Of a stretch of DNA of 64,000 nt, positions 45,767 through 57,765 are shown in pieces. This stretch comes from Cinnamomum chago (Eukaryota; Streptophyta; Magnoliopsida; Laurales; Lauraceae): the NCBI GenBank assembly GCA_038049695.1, contig CP142453.1:112834001-112898000 (forward strand). The letters run 5' to 3'. Position 1 is the first letter of the stretch. The number at the start of each line of letters is the position of its first letter. Both the position numbers and the translations under genes were made by a program. The notes below the pieces were generated by a model, which searched no databases, had not been told where the DNA came from, and was given only the letters and a program-made list of their open reading frames with translations.

Positions 45767-48700
45767 ATGGACAAGAGTTGGATTGATTTACCGAATAGGA
45801 TGTCTCGGGAATACATGGAGGGGATTAACCAGTTTATGGAATTTACCAATGGGTTTGACAATGAGTTCATCAGTTGTCCATGTAGAAAATGTGCGAATCG
45901 GTATTTTTACAGAAGAGAGATTGTCCGAGAGCATCTGATTCTGAACGGATTCTTGAAGGACTACAAGAACTGGATAAAATATGGAGAAGAGTATGTTTCC
46001 TGTCGCAGAGAGGAAATAGATGAAATTGAGGTGGATGATATGTCAGAGGCTGATCCGATGAACGTGATGTTAAATGATATCGCGTGCGGGTTGGCACCCG
46101 AATACTTCAGCGATGCGACTGAGGGGGCGGGTGGGAGTAATCCTCGCTCTGGTGCCGATGAAGAAGCCTTGAGATATTTTGAAATTCTAGACGATGCACA
46201 GACAGAATTGTATCCTGGATGCAATGACTTCAGTAAATTGTCCTTTATTGTTGAGTTGTTACATTTGAAGGCATTGAGCCTATGGTCTGACAAGTCTTTT
46301 GATATGCTCCTCCAGTTGTTGCATCGAGCGCTCCCATCCGGTGCAAAACTTGCTGAGTCCTACTATCAGGCTCGCAAGTTAACTGAAAATTTAGGCTTCA
46401 CATATGAGACTCTGGATGCATGTCCGAACAATTGCATGTTGTTTAGGAATGAGAATGCCAATCTTGATAAGTGCATTGTGTGTCAGACTTCGAGATGGAA
46501 GGAGGACGGGGTTGGTTACAATCGTCAGAATAGTTCTACAAGTGTTATCAACCATGGCAAACCTGTGGCAGTAAAGCAATTGAGATATTTCCCACTTAAG
46601 CCAAGGCTGAAGAGGCTTTTTATGTCATCAAATATTTCTAAACTGATGAGATGGCATGCCGAGAATAGCAGGGACGATGGTAAGTTGACCCATCCAGCAG
46701 ATTCCCCAGCATGGAAAGACTTCGATCGGAGGAATCCAGACTTTGCCTTGGATTGTCGCAATGTGCGGCTTGGTTTGGCTGCAGATGGTTTTAGTCCGTT
46801 CAGATCCATGACTGGGGCAAATCACAGTACGTGGCCAGTTGTTTTGGTACCTTATAATCTTCCGCCATGGATGTGTATGAAGCAACCTTTTCTTATCCTA
46901 TCCACACTTATTGATGGATCAAGAGGACCAGGGGACAAGATTGATGTATATATGCAACCTCTGATAGATGAATTGAATGAATTATGGGCTGATGGTCTGA
47001 TGACATTTGATGCCGAAGGCAATGAAATGTTTAAACTCCGCACCGCATTATTATGGACAATCAACGACTTCCCTGCGTACGCCAACTTGTCGGGTTGGAG
47101 CACAAAGGGAGAGTTTGCATGTCCTTGCTGCAATAAGGAGAAGAAGTCAACTTGGTTGAAGCACGGCAGAAAATGGGCATACACGGGTCATAGGCGCTTT
47201 CTACCTCCATTGCATAGGTTCAGGAGGGACAAAGTGTCATTTGATGGGAGTCGAGAATATGGTCCAGCACCTCGAACAATGACGGGAGTTGACTTGTTGT
47301 CACAGCTTGAGCAGGAGCAAATACGTACTGTGTATGATTTTCAAGATTTACTGGCCCCTGTGCTGCCTTCTATTCCCGGTGCAAGTAGAAGGCGAGGTCA
47401 TAATTGGAAGAAAAAAAGTATTTTCTACGATTTACCATACTGGAAAGATAACTTACTCAGGCATAATTTAGATGTTATGCACATCGAGAAGAACGTTTGT
47501 GATAATATACTGTGGACCATTCTCGGTGCTCAGGGGAAGTCGAAGGATGGTGTCAATGCACGCCGTGACTTGGAAGAAATGGGCTTGAGAAAGCCGTTGC
47601 ACTTGCAGTTGAGAGAGTCTAACAAGGCATACATGCCTCCTGCGCAGTACACGATGAGTAAAGATGAGAAAGATGTATTCCTCTCAGTTCTGAAGGGTGT
47701 CAAGGTTCCTGACGGGTACTGTTCGAATATCGCAAAGCGTGTGAACATGAGAGAGAGAACATTACAGGGTTTGAAGAGTCATGACAATCATATTCTTATT
47801 CAACAATTACTGCCTATCTCCATACGGAATTGTTGGCCTAAGAATGTTGTAGCGCCGTTGATTGAATTTAGTAGCCTAAGAATGTTGTAGCGCCGTTGAT
47901 TGAATTTAGTAACTTCTTCAGACAACTTTGTTCTAGAGTTCATCGAATTGATGAGTTGAATGGTTTGCAAGAGAGGATTGCTGTGACGTTGTGTCATTTA
48001 GAAAAAAAATTCCCACCTGCATTTTTCGATGTCATGGTTCACTTGACCATACACTTAACCAGTGAAGCCCTGCTTGGTGGCCCCGTCCAATTCAGATGGA
48101 TGTATCCGATCGAGAGGTATATGAACACATTGAAGAGATATGTTCGCAATAGAGCTCGTCCGGAGGCATCGATAGCAAAGGGGTATCTGATGGATGAGTG
48201 CACAAATTTCTGCGCAGCATATCTTAAAGAGAATATTGAAACAAAGTTAACTAGGCCCTCGCGGATTAATGATGGTCCAGTTGGGATGGCACGCCATTTG
48301 ATCTTAACAATATTGAGTGGATTCAAGCTCACCGGTGGGTGTTGTTCAACACCCCATCTGTTGTGGCTTTCACTCAGTAAGTGATCACTCATTTATACGT
48401 GTAACTTGTCAGTTTTTTGCCTAAAACATCACACTTGTCATTAACACGTATTATGCATCGCAGGACACACATTGATGAGCTGAAACGGGACATGCCTCAT
48501 GCTACAGAGAATGAAATTCATCAGTCTCATTACCAGTCATTTCATGAATGGTTCAAGAATCACGTATGTACTCAATCATTAGGAGTAGTTTCACTTGTTC
48601 TTGTCATATTACTTTCATGTAGTGATATTCACTGATTACATGCATTGCGTAGGTATGTAGCTTACGAAGAACCAACGATCCGTATTTGACTGATGAAATG

Positions 48701-49264
48701 AACCAGTTAGCTGATGGCCCATTTATAACGGCCCGACGTTACACAACTTGTGATGTCAACGGCTTTCGATTTCGCATCAAGGATGTAGATGAGAAACGAG
48801 CGACGCAAAATAGTGGGCTCGGTTGTCCATCCGTCGATGCTGGTTACTATTATGGCCGGTTGAAAGATATTGTTGAAGTTGTGTATAATCACGGGCTAAA
48901 GTTTCTATTGTTTAAGTGTGATTGGGTGGATCCCATCCGAGGAGTGAAAACAGATAATTACCAGTTTACATTGGTAAATTTTAACAATTTGTTACACCGT
49001 GATGATCGAATAAGTGCCGATCCGTACATACTGTCTTCAATGGCTGAGCAAGTTTACTATGTCAGAGATCCGAAAGATCCTAACTGGCAGGTTGCAGTTA
49101 AAATGTCAAGGAGGGGAGTGTATCAGATTGAATGTGATGAACCAGATATTGATGCATTCGCCCAACAAGAACTTGACCAGAATACAGTTGTTCAACATGA
49201 TGAAGATATACATTGGGTTCGGGAAACCATTGATGGAGATACAGTTGACTTACATGACCAATAA
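45767..49264 (+). pseudogene. TNP2-type CACTA transposase (TnpD-like), two frameshifts
   Basis: Exons 45767-48376, 48464-48563 and 48653-49264. The N-terminus has the transposase-associated domain (MDKSWIDLPNRMSREYMEG, CPCRKCANR, about residues 1-75). The TNP2 core follows (LWTINDFPAYANLSGW, ACPCCNKE, DLPYWKDNLLRHNLDVMHIE), then a DUF4218-like region (HLEKKFPPAFFDVMVHL, FRWMYPIERYMNTLKRY). The last exon has DUF4216 (YYYGRLKDIVEVVY, FKCDWVDP). A 38-bp tandem duplication (47837-47912) shifts the frame. Near 48283-48297 a 1-bp loss shifts it again: downstream homology (HRWVLFNTP) and the splice phase are only right in the shifted frame. As it stands it encodes a truncated 707-residue protein. 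Confidence 0.92.
47837..47912. repeat. 38-bp tandem duplication in the transposase
   Basis: Units start at 47837 and 47875 with CCTAAGAATGTTGTAGCGCC and match along their whole length. As 38 is not a multiple of three, it creates the frameshift and the early stop at 47888-47890. Confidence 0.97.
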
Positions 49265-49373
49265 ACGGTTGGGAACTATTTCAGTAATGTTAAATTTTAG
49301 TGTAAATAATTTTTAAATGTTAATTTCAATTATCTTGTTTAATGAAATTTATCTTACAAACATTTGAACAGAT

Positions 49374-52300
49374 ATGTCAGGACGAAAGAGGAGTTTGGCA
49401 TCCGCATCTCATTCGAGTCCATCCACTCCAGTGGATGCTTCAGCGTCGTCCAGTGCGGCAGCTCCACCATCTTCAGCACCACCATCAGGAGATACACTGA
49501 CTGGTATAAGTTGATTTAATTAAAACATTTTAATTCTAGCAAATTATTTTATTTCAATTTAATTAGATTATCTCGAATTTAAACAGGTGCTACGAGCACG
49601 GGCCCATCTTCCAGCAGGGGGAGAGGCCCTGCTAGAGGGATCCGGACATGGAATTCCGGGCATCCCATTGACGTAGAGTTTGATGAGTCATATCATCCGG
49701 TGGGCCCTCATGCTCGCCAGCTCATCAGCCAGTTAGGACATATGGTCCGGGATCCATATGTATTTCCTTTGACCACACATGATTGGGACGCATTCCCGGT
49801 GGCGACGCTAGATCGGACCTGGCAGCAGGTCAAGGTAATAATTTAACATTTCTCCTCAGGATGTGTCAATTTAAACCATAACTTAATGAAAAATAATTTG
49901 TCAATGAAAAATTATTTGTCCTTTTCAGGACAATCTGAGAGCATGTCCTGAGCTCTTCCGGCCAGTTTGCATGTCTAAGTGCCGGAAGATGTGGAAGGAT
50001 CATAAAAATAAAATAAAGACGCAGCACTGGAAGCCTCATCAGGGTGCGCCTGACATACTTCAGCGAGTTCCGACTGGCGTTCTCCCTGATCAGTGGACTC
50101 AGCTCGTCGGGTACTGGTCGAGCGAGGAGGCTCAGGTGAGAAACTTGTACTTTTTTATTTTAATTTTAACATTTTACTAATAACTAACGTAACTAACAAA
50201 AATCCCTACTAATAAATATTGAAAACAGAGAGTGTCTGCGACGAATGAGCAGAACCGCGCATTGCAGGGTCCTGCACATAGGTTGGGGACTCGACACATC
50301 ACCCAGGTCCGCCACGAGGTAAAAAGTTATATCGTACATTTAATTTATGTTTTTGTCATTCTGTATGATAGTATACTAGTAATACATTCCTCCACCAACC
50401 AGTTGCGTACCGAGGGTGTTCCGGTTGATAGGATGTCCGTCTGGATGCGTTCTCGAGATCCTCGCCATCCAGAGGTTGCAGCTATCTTCGTAAGTTAATA
50501 TATTGAACTGTTTAAATTATGTTTCTATTTGTATGTCTTGTTATGCATAATAATATACTAAATGAATGAACTACGCAGGCCCAGTATCAGTCACGCTTGG
50601 AGGAGTTACCCGAGGAGGAGTGCAGATTGCCATCGCGGAGGGATGCGATATTCCACTCCGTCGTTGGCCGGGATGGGCATGGATACACTCTGACGTATGG
50701 GACGGGCATTCCACGCTCGCACATCAAGCGATCGGAGTCATCCGGTGCTAGCTCCTCCCAGGGCATACACTTCCGTACGAATGAGGAGATTCAGGCGATG
50801 CTGCAGTCCATGAGGGCATCGATTAGAGAGGAGCTCAGGGCAGAGGTCAGGGCAGAGGTCAGTGCAGAGATTAGTGCAGCGATGAGGGCCGAGTGGAGAG
50901 CGGAGATAGCAGAGCTTGAGAGTCGTCTATCACAGAGTCGCGCCCCGCTTGCTTCAGACCCACCACCCACTACTCAGGTTAGTAAGAAAAAAATTTCGTA
51001 CATATAAATTGTCAATTATGTAATTGATGCATCAATACTTATGTCTTTTTTTATTGTTTTTTACTGTATAATAAATAATTACAGGCACCAGATGCTGGCA
51101 GCGGCCACAGGGCTAGACATGACTTCGGTGGAGAGGGCAGTCATGATTTAGCAGGCTCGAGTGATCCTGACCAGGTAAAATTATTTTTTTATAATTCAAG
51201 ATTTCAACATTTAAGTTAAAAGCTTAACATAAAACTTAGAAAACGAGCCTCCGGGCGCACAAAACGAGCAAACGGGCTCCGTTGCCCGTGAAACTTGACA
51301 GGCACGGGCCCCTAGTCATTCATGACTTGCAGGAACTGACGGAACGAGAATCCGACTCCCGGATTGCTCGTAATGTTGAAAAGTAGGTTTAAGTTAGAAC
51401 GTTAAGTTAAAACTTAGAAAACGAGCTTTCGGGCGCTCAAAACGAGCAAACGGGCTCCGTTGCCTGTAAAACTTGATCGGCACGTGCCCGTAGTTATTCA
51501 TGACTTGCAGGAACTGACGGAACGAGAATCCGACTCCCGGATTGCTCGTAATGTTGAAAAGTAGGTTTAAGTTAAAACGTTAAGTTAAAACTTAGAAAAC
51601 GAGCTTCCGGGCGCACAAAACGAGCAAACAGGCTCCGTTGCCTGTAAAACTTGATCGGTACGTGCCCGTAGTTATTCATGACTTGCAGGAATTGACAGAA
51701 CGAGAATCCGACTCCCGGATTGCTCGTAATGTTGAAAAGTAGGTTTAAGTTAAAACGTTAAGTTAAAACTTAGAAAACGAGCCTTCGGGCGCCCAAAACG
51801 AGGATCCGACCTCTGTTACCAATGAAACTTGATGGGCACGGGCCTCTAGTCATTCCTGACTTACAGAAACTGACGGAACGAGAATCCAACGCCCGGATTG
51901 CTCGTATAGTTGAAACGCAGGTTTAAGTTAGAACGTTAACTTAAAATTTAGAAATTGAGCATCCGGGCGCCTAAAATGAGCAAACGGAGTCCGTTGCTCC
52001 TGAGGGTTGACGGGCATGGGCCCGTAATAATTCATGACTTGCTGGAACTGACCGAACGAGATTCCGACTCCCGGATTGATCGTACAGTTGAAACGTAGGT
52101 TTGAGTTAGAACGTTAACTTAAAACTTAGAAAACGAGCCTCTGGGCGACCAAACTGAGCAAACGGTGTCCGTTGGTCGTGAAACTTGACAGGCACTGGCC
52201 CCTAGTCATTCCTGACTTGCAGGAACTGACGGAACGAGATTCCGACTCACAGTTTGATCGTACAGTTGAAACGTAGGTTTGAGTTATAACGTTAAGTTAA

Positions 52301-55300
52301 AACTTAGAAAACGAGCCTCCGGGCGACCAAACTGAGCAAACGGTGTCCGTTGCTCGTGAAACTTGACGGGCACGGGCCCCTAGTCATTCCTGACTTGCAG
52401 GAACTGACGGAACGAGATTCCGACTCCCGGTTTGATCGTACAGTTGAAACGTAGGTTTGAATTAGAACGTTAACTTAAAACTTAGAAAACGAGCCTCCGG
52501 GCAACCAAACTGAGCAAACGGTGTCCGTTGCTCGTGAAACTTGACGGGCACGGGCCCCTAGTCATTCCTGACTTGCAGGAACTGACGGAACGAGATTCCG
52601 ACTCCCGGTTTGATCGTACAGTTGAAACGTAGTTTTGAGTTATAACGTTAACTTAAAATTTAGAAAACGAGCCTCCGGGCGACCAAACTGAGCAAACGGT
52701 GTCCGTTGCTCGTGAAACTTGACGGGCACGGGCCTCTAGTCATTCCTGACTTGCAGAAACTGACGGAACGAGATTCCGACTCCCGGTTTGATCGTATAGT
52801 TGAAACGTAGGTTTGAGTTAGAACGTTAACTTAAAACTTAGAAAACGAGCCTCCGGGCGACCAAACTGAGCAAACGGTGTCCGTTGCTCGTGAAACTTGA
52901 CGGGCACGGGCCCCTAGTCATTCCTGACTTGCAGGAACTGACGGAACGAGATTCCGACTCCTGGATTGATCGTAATGTTGAAACGTAGGTTTAAATTAGA
53001 ACGTTAACTTAAAACTTAGAAAACGAGCCTCCGGGCGACCAAACTGAGCAAACGGTGTCCGTTGCTTGTGAAACTTGACGGGCACGGGCCCCTAGTCATT
53101 CATGACTTGCAGGAACTGACGGAACGAGACTCCGACTCTCGGATTGAGCGTACAGTTGAAACGTAGGTTTGAGTTATAACGTTAACTTAAAACTTAGAAA
53201 ACGAGCCTTCGGGCGACCAAACTGAGCAAACGGTGTCCGTTGCTCGTGAAACTTGACGGGCACGGGCCCCTAGTCATTCCTGACTTGCAGGAACTGACGG
53301 AACGAGATTCCGACTCCCGGATTGATCGTACAGTTGAAACGTAGGTTTGAGTTAGAACGTTAACTTAAAACTTAGAAAAAACGAGCATCCGGGCGACCAA
53401 ACTGAGCAAACGGTGTCCGTTGCTCGTGAAACTTGACGGGCACGGGCCCCTAGTCATTCCTAACTTGCAGGAATTGACGGAACGAGATTCAGACTCCCGG
53501 ATTGATCGTACAGTTGAAACGTAGATTTAAGTTAAAACGTTAACTTAAAACTTAGAAAACGAGCCTCCGGGCGACCAAACTGAGCAAACGATGTCCGTTG
53601 CTCGTGAAACTTGACGGGCACGGGCTCCTAGTCATTCATGACTTGCAGGAACTGACGGAACAAAATTCCGACTCCTGGATTGATCGTAATGTTGAAACGT
53701 AAGTTTAAATTAGAACGTTAACTTAAAACTTAGAAAACGAGCCTCCGGGCGACCAAACTGAGCAAACGGTGTCCGTTGCTCGTGAAACTTGACGGGCACG
53801 GGCCCCTAGTCATTCCTGACTTATAGGAACTGACGGAACGAGATTCCGACTCCCGGTTTGATCGTACAGTTGAAACGTAGGTTTGAGTTAGAACGTTAAC
53901 TTAAAACTTAGAAAACGAGCCTCCGTGGGACCAAACTGAGCAAACGGTGTCCGTTGCTCGTGAAACTTGACGGGCACGGGCCCCTAGTCATTCCTGACTT
54001 GCAGGAACTGATGGAACGAGATTCCGACTCCCGGTTTGATCGTACAGTTCGAACGTAGGTTTGAGTTATAACGTTAACTTAAAACTTAGAAAACGAGCCT
54101 CCGGGCGACCAAACTGAGCAAACGGTGTCCGTTGCTCGTGAAACTTGACGGGCACGGGCCCCTAGTCATTCCTGACTTGCAGAAACTGACGGAACGAGAT
54201 TCCGACTCCCGGATTGATCGTACAGTTGAAACGTAGGTTTAAGTTAGAACGTTAACTTAAAACTTAGAAAACGAGCATCCGGGCGACCAAACTGAGCAAC
54301 GGGTGTCCGTTGCTCGTGAAACTTGACGGCCACGGGCCCCTAGTCATTCCTGACTTACAGGAATTGACGGAACGAGATTCCGACTCCCGGATTGATCGTA
54401 CAGTTGAAACGTAGGTTTAAGTTAAAACGTTAACTTAAAACTTACGAGCCTCCGGGCGACCATACTGAGCAAACGATGTCCGTTGCTCGTGAAACTTGAC
54501 GGGCATGGGCTCCTAGTCATTAATGACTTGTAGGAACTGACGGAACGAAATTCCGACTCCTGGATTGATCGTAATGTTGAAACGTAGGTTTAAATTAGAA
54601 CGTTAACTTAAAACTTAGAAAACGAGTCTCCGGGCGACCAAACTGAGCAAACGGTGTCCGTTGCTCGTGAAACTTGACGGGCACGGGCCCCTAGTCATTC
54701 CTGACTTGTAGGAACTGACGGAACGAGATTCCGACTCCCGGTTTGATCGTACAGTTGGAACGTAGGTTTGAGTTATAACATTAACTTAAAACTTAGAAAA
54801 CGAACCTCTGGGCGACCAAACTGAGCAAACGGTGTCTGTTGCTCGTGAAACTTGACGGGCACGGGCCCCTAGTCATTCCTGACTTGCAGGAACTGACGGA
54901 ACGAGATTCCGACTCCCGGTTTGATCGTACAGTTGAAACGTATGTTTGAGTTAGAACGTTAACTTAAAACTTAGAAAACGAGCCTCCGTGCGACCAAACT
55001 GAGCAAACGGTGTCCGTTGCTCGTGAAACTTGATGGGCACGGGCCCCTTGTCATTCCTGACTTGCAGGAACTGACGGAACGAGATTCCGACTCCTGGATT
55101 GATCGTAATGTTGAAACGTAGGTTTTAGTTAGAACGTTAACTTAAAACTTAGAAAACGAGCCTCCGGGCGACCAATCTGAGCAAACGGTGTCCGTTGCTC
55201 GTTAAACTTGACGGGCACGGGCCCCTAGTCATTCATGACTTGCAGGAACTGACGGAACGAAATTCCGCCTCCCGGATTGATCGTACAGTTGAAACGTAGG

Positions 55301-55937
55301 TTTAAGTTAAAACGTTAACTTAAAACTTAGAAAACGAGCATCCGGGCGACCAAACTGAGCAAACGATGTCCGTTGCTCGTGAACCTTGAAGGGCACGGGC
55401 TCCTAGTCATTCATGACTTGCAGAAACTGACGGAACGAGATTCCGACTCCTGGATTGATCGTAATGTTGAAACGTAGGTTTAAATTAGAATTTTAACTTA
55501 AAACTTAGAAAACGAGCCTCCGGGCGACCAAACTGAGCAAACGGTGTCCGTTGCTCGTGAAACTTGACAGGCACGGGCCCCTAGTCATTCCTGACTTGCA
55601 GGAACTGACGGAACGAGATTCCGACTCTTGGATTGATCGTAATGTTGAAACGTAGGTTTGAGTTAGAACGTTAACTTAAAACTTAAAAAACGAGCCTCCG
55701 GGCGACTAAAATGAGCAAACGGTGTCCGTTGCTCTTGAAACTTGACGGGCACGGGCCCCTAGTCATTCATGACTTGCAGGAACTGACGGAACGAGATTCC
55801 GACTCCTGGATTGATCGTAATGTTGAAACGTACGTTAAAATTTTAATTTTAATTCTTAATTTTGTATATTTAGTATAAATTGCCAATTTTTATACTTATC
55901 TTTTAATATTTATTTTTCTTTTTCTGTTCAGGTTTGA
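49374..55937 (+). CDS. CACTA second gene (En/Spm-type plant transposase family), 8 exons
   Basis: Exons 49374-49503, 49587-49834, 49929-50135, 50229-50318, 50403-50489, 50579-50977, 51085-51174 and 55932-55937 join with GT-AG sites and correct phases into 418 residues. A Ser/Ala/Pro-rich start is followed by a conserved middle (YVFPLTTHDWDAFPVATLDR, CMSKCRKMWKDHKNKIKTQH, TGVLPDQWTQLVGYW, RMSVWMRSRDPR). Then comes a probable coiled coil of EELRAEVRAEVSAEI type. The layout matches the plant En/Spm (Ptta) family found beside TNP2 transposases, which binds subterminal motifs. The last exon is Val plus stop. An acceptor-like ACAG before the ATG suggests an upstream leader. No lesion seen. Confidence 0.8.
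51175..55931 (+). other. 4.76-kb terminal intron of the second CACTA gene
   Basis: Donor GTAAAA at 51175, acceptor TTCTGTTCAG ending 55931. All but the outer about 100 bp is the 178-bp tandem array. The other introns of this gene are 83-107 bp. Confidence 0.7.
51210..55835. repeat. tandem array, about 26 units of 178 bp
   Basis: The anchor 'cgagc' recurs at 51244, 51422, 51600 and 51778 (exactly 178 bp apart) and the last full step begins at 55692: 25 steps in 4,448 bp. Each unit contains a small inverted repeat around CAAACGGTGTCCGTTG and ends near 'gttaacttaaaacttag'. The first four units form a distinct subfamily ('gggctccgttgcc', 'gctcgtaatgttgaaaag'). Later units read 'ggtgtccgttgctcg' and 'gatcgtacagttgaaacg'. 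Single-unit indels are rare. Confidence 0.97.
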
Positions 55938-56225
55938 GAGCATCGGATATATACCACGGCACCCGGCACGGAAAATTTTTCTTTTTCTTGAAATTGTAAT
56001 GGATATATTTTATTGAAACTTTTGTAATATTTGAATGCAATTAATATAAGATTTTCTTTTTTTATTTGTAATTTTAATTGATGGTACTAGTTGTATATAT
56101 TTAGTCTTTGTTATCTGTAATTTTAATTGATGGCCGTAGATATATAGGTATAGGTACAGGTACAGGTATAAATAAAAGGGAAAAATTTGAGAAAATACGG
56201 GAATTGTATTTTAAAAAAAAAAAGG
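55938..56225 (+). other. 3' UTR region of the CACTA genes
   Basis: AT-rich, with a diverged repeat of 'gtaattttaattgatgg' (about 56069 and 56115) and short 'ggtaca' repeats near 56155. Possible polyadenylation region; no exact site called. Confidence 0.4.
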
Positions 56226-56645
56226 GGGCTTTAGCGGCCGCCATTGGCGGTCGCTAAAAGTGCCATTGGCGGTCGCTAATAGTTTCAAAAACAAAAAAAA
56301 AAAAAAAAATTCAAAAAAAACGAGCGGTATTAGCGACCGCCATATGAGTATTAGCGACCGCTATGGCGGTTGCTAATACTAAAAAAATAAAAATAAAAAT
56401 AAAAATTTAAAAAAAAGGAGCCATTAGCGACCGCTAACATAGTATTAGCGACCGCCATGGCGGTCGCTAAAAGTCCAAAAAAAAATTTTAGCGACCGCCA
56501 TGTGGCTGTCGCTAATAGTAGTGGCGGTCGCTAATACCTTTAGCGACGCCGTTTTCGCGGCCGATGCTTGGCGGTCGCTAATACTCTTTAGCGACCGCCA
56601 GTTGACTTTTAGCGACGGCAACTGGCGGCCGCTAAAAGTCAACTT
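56226..56645. repeat. CACTA right subterminal repeat cluster
   Basis: About 17 copies, counting variants, of AGCGACCGCC or its inverse GGCGGTCGCT alternate in both orientations between A-rich spacers, many forming palindromes such as at 56435-56470. In En/Spm elements such motifs bind the TnpA protein and bring the ends together. Confidence 0.93.
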
Positions 56646-56658
56646 TCTACTACTGATG

Positions 56659-57345
56659 GAAACTTGTCCTTATGCAGTTGCAATCGAATGTTTAATGTAT
56701 GCACAAACATGCACTAGACCCGATATCAGTTTTGCAGTCGGCATGCTTAGTAGATTTCAAAGTGATTCGGGAATGGCACATTGGGTAGGAGTTAAGAAAG
56801 TTTTGCGATATCTTAGTGGCACAAGAAATCACATGCTCTCTTACAGAAGGTCCAATCACTTAGAAGTGGTCGGTTATTTAGATGTTGACTTCGCCGGTTG
56901 CCTCGATACAAGAAAGTCGACTTCATGATACATTTTCCTGTTAGCTGGTGGGGCAGTTTCATAGAGAAGTGCAAAACAAACTTTAGTGACTCCATCCACA
57001 TTTGATGCTGAATACGTGGCATGCTTTGAAGCCACGGGTCATGCTCTATGGATGCGTGATTTTATCTCAGGACTACGTGTTATGGACACCATTTCTGAGC
57101 CCTAAAAGATTTATGGTGATAATGACGCTGCAAGAAGATTTGCTCAGAATGACAAGGTTTCCAGTAAATCAAAATTTTTGGAAGTAAAATACCTTGTACT
57201 AAAAGAAAAGGTACGAGATCGGTTAGTGTCTGTCGTTGGGATCCCGACAAGCCTTATGATAGCAGATCCTTTGACAAAAGCATTGGCGCCAAAGGACTAC
57301 AAAGAGCATGTTAGAAATATAGGCATAATTGAATTGCCTTGTTAA
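56659..57345 (+). pseudogene. copia-2 RNase H, downstream of the CACTA insert
   Basis: Continues the polyprotein with YAQTCTRPDISFAVGMLSRF, LDVDFAGCLDTRKSTS and, after stops near 56926 and 56960, STFDAEYVACFEATGHALWM, YGDNDAARRFAQNDK and IADPLTKALAPKDYKEH. Ends IIELPC and stop at 57343-57345. At least three in-frame stops. Confidence 0.88.
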
Positions 57346-57765
57346 AGATATGTAACGACACTGTCATATTTATCACTGAAATAAGATTTCGTATTTTCTT
57401 ACTTTATTTTATTGTCACATGTGATTGAAGTGTTTAAAGTGAGAAAAATTAAAGAAAAATGGCATTATTGTACCCAATAAATAGGATTGCCATGAAAATC
57501 ATCCTATTTTACCCTTAATAAGGATTGTGTTAAGTTAGAATGTTAGTGAATTAATTATGGAAGGAAGCACGTCGTTCAAGACATGTAGCCGCTATAGTTC
57601 TCATTAGCAAACTGATTTAATTACAAATTAAAGATTAACAAAAAGGTTGAGATGGCAATTGTTATTTTAAAATGGTGATCACCAGTCAAAATCATTTTCG
57701 AACTTAATTTTTTGATTTTATTTAAAAAAAAATATTTTTGTGGTCATATGGACCAAGTGGGAGAA
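57346..57765 (+). other. copia-2 3' untranslated part and polypurine tract
   Basis: AT-rich and non-coding. Purine-rich AAGTGGGAGAA (57755-57765) sits directly before the LTR start TGTTGG. Confidence 0.8.

Larger units (their letters stand above)
42146..56655 (+). mobile_element. CACTA (En/Spm-like) DNA transposon, 14,510 bp
   Basis: Left terminus CACTACTAGAA at 42146. The right terminus TTCTACTACTG (56645-56655) is its near-perfect inverse (two mismatches in 11). The 3-bp target site duplication ATG (42143-42145 and 56656-56658) is exactly what CACTA elements make. Subterminal AGCGACCGCCA-type motifs, a TNP2-family transposase gene and a second En/Spm-type gene lie inside. It sits within copia-2 and is therefore younger than it. 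Confidence 0.96.

Noticed and set aside
45870-48392. Several minus-strand open frames of 60-117 codons opposite the transposase
   Set aside because: They are shadows of the coding strand without conserved domains or start context.
51210-55835. CRISPR-like or rDNA-spacer-like repeat array
   Set aside because: Units are 178 bp and contiguous with no unique spacers, no cas genes, and no rRNA sequence nearby; the context is a plant CACTA intron.
51210-55835. Each array unit contains 'taggtttgag', similar to the terminal exon junction 'caggtttgag'
   Set aside because: Only about 8 bp agree and the rest of the unit does not resemble the exon region; chance is a sufficient explanation.
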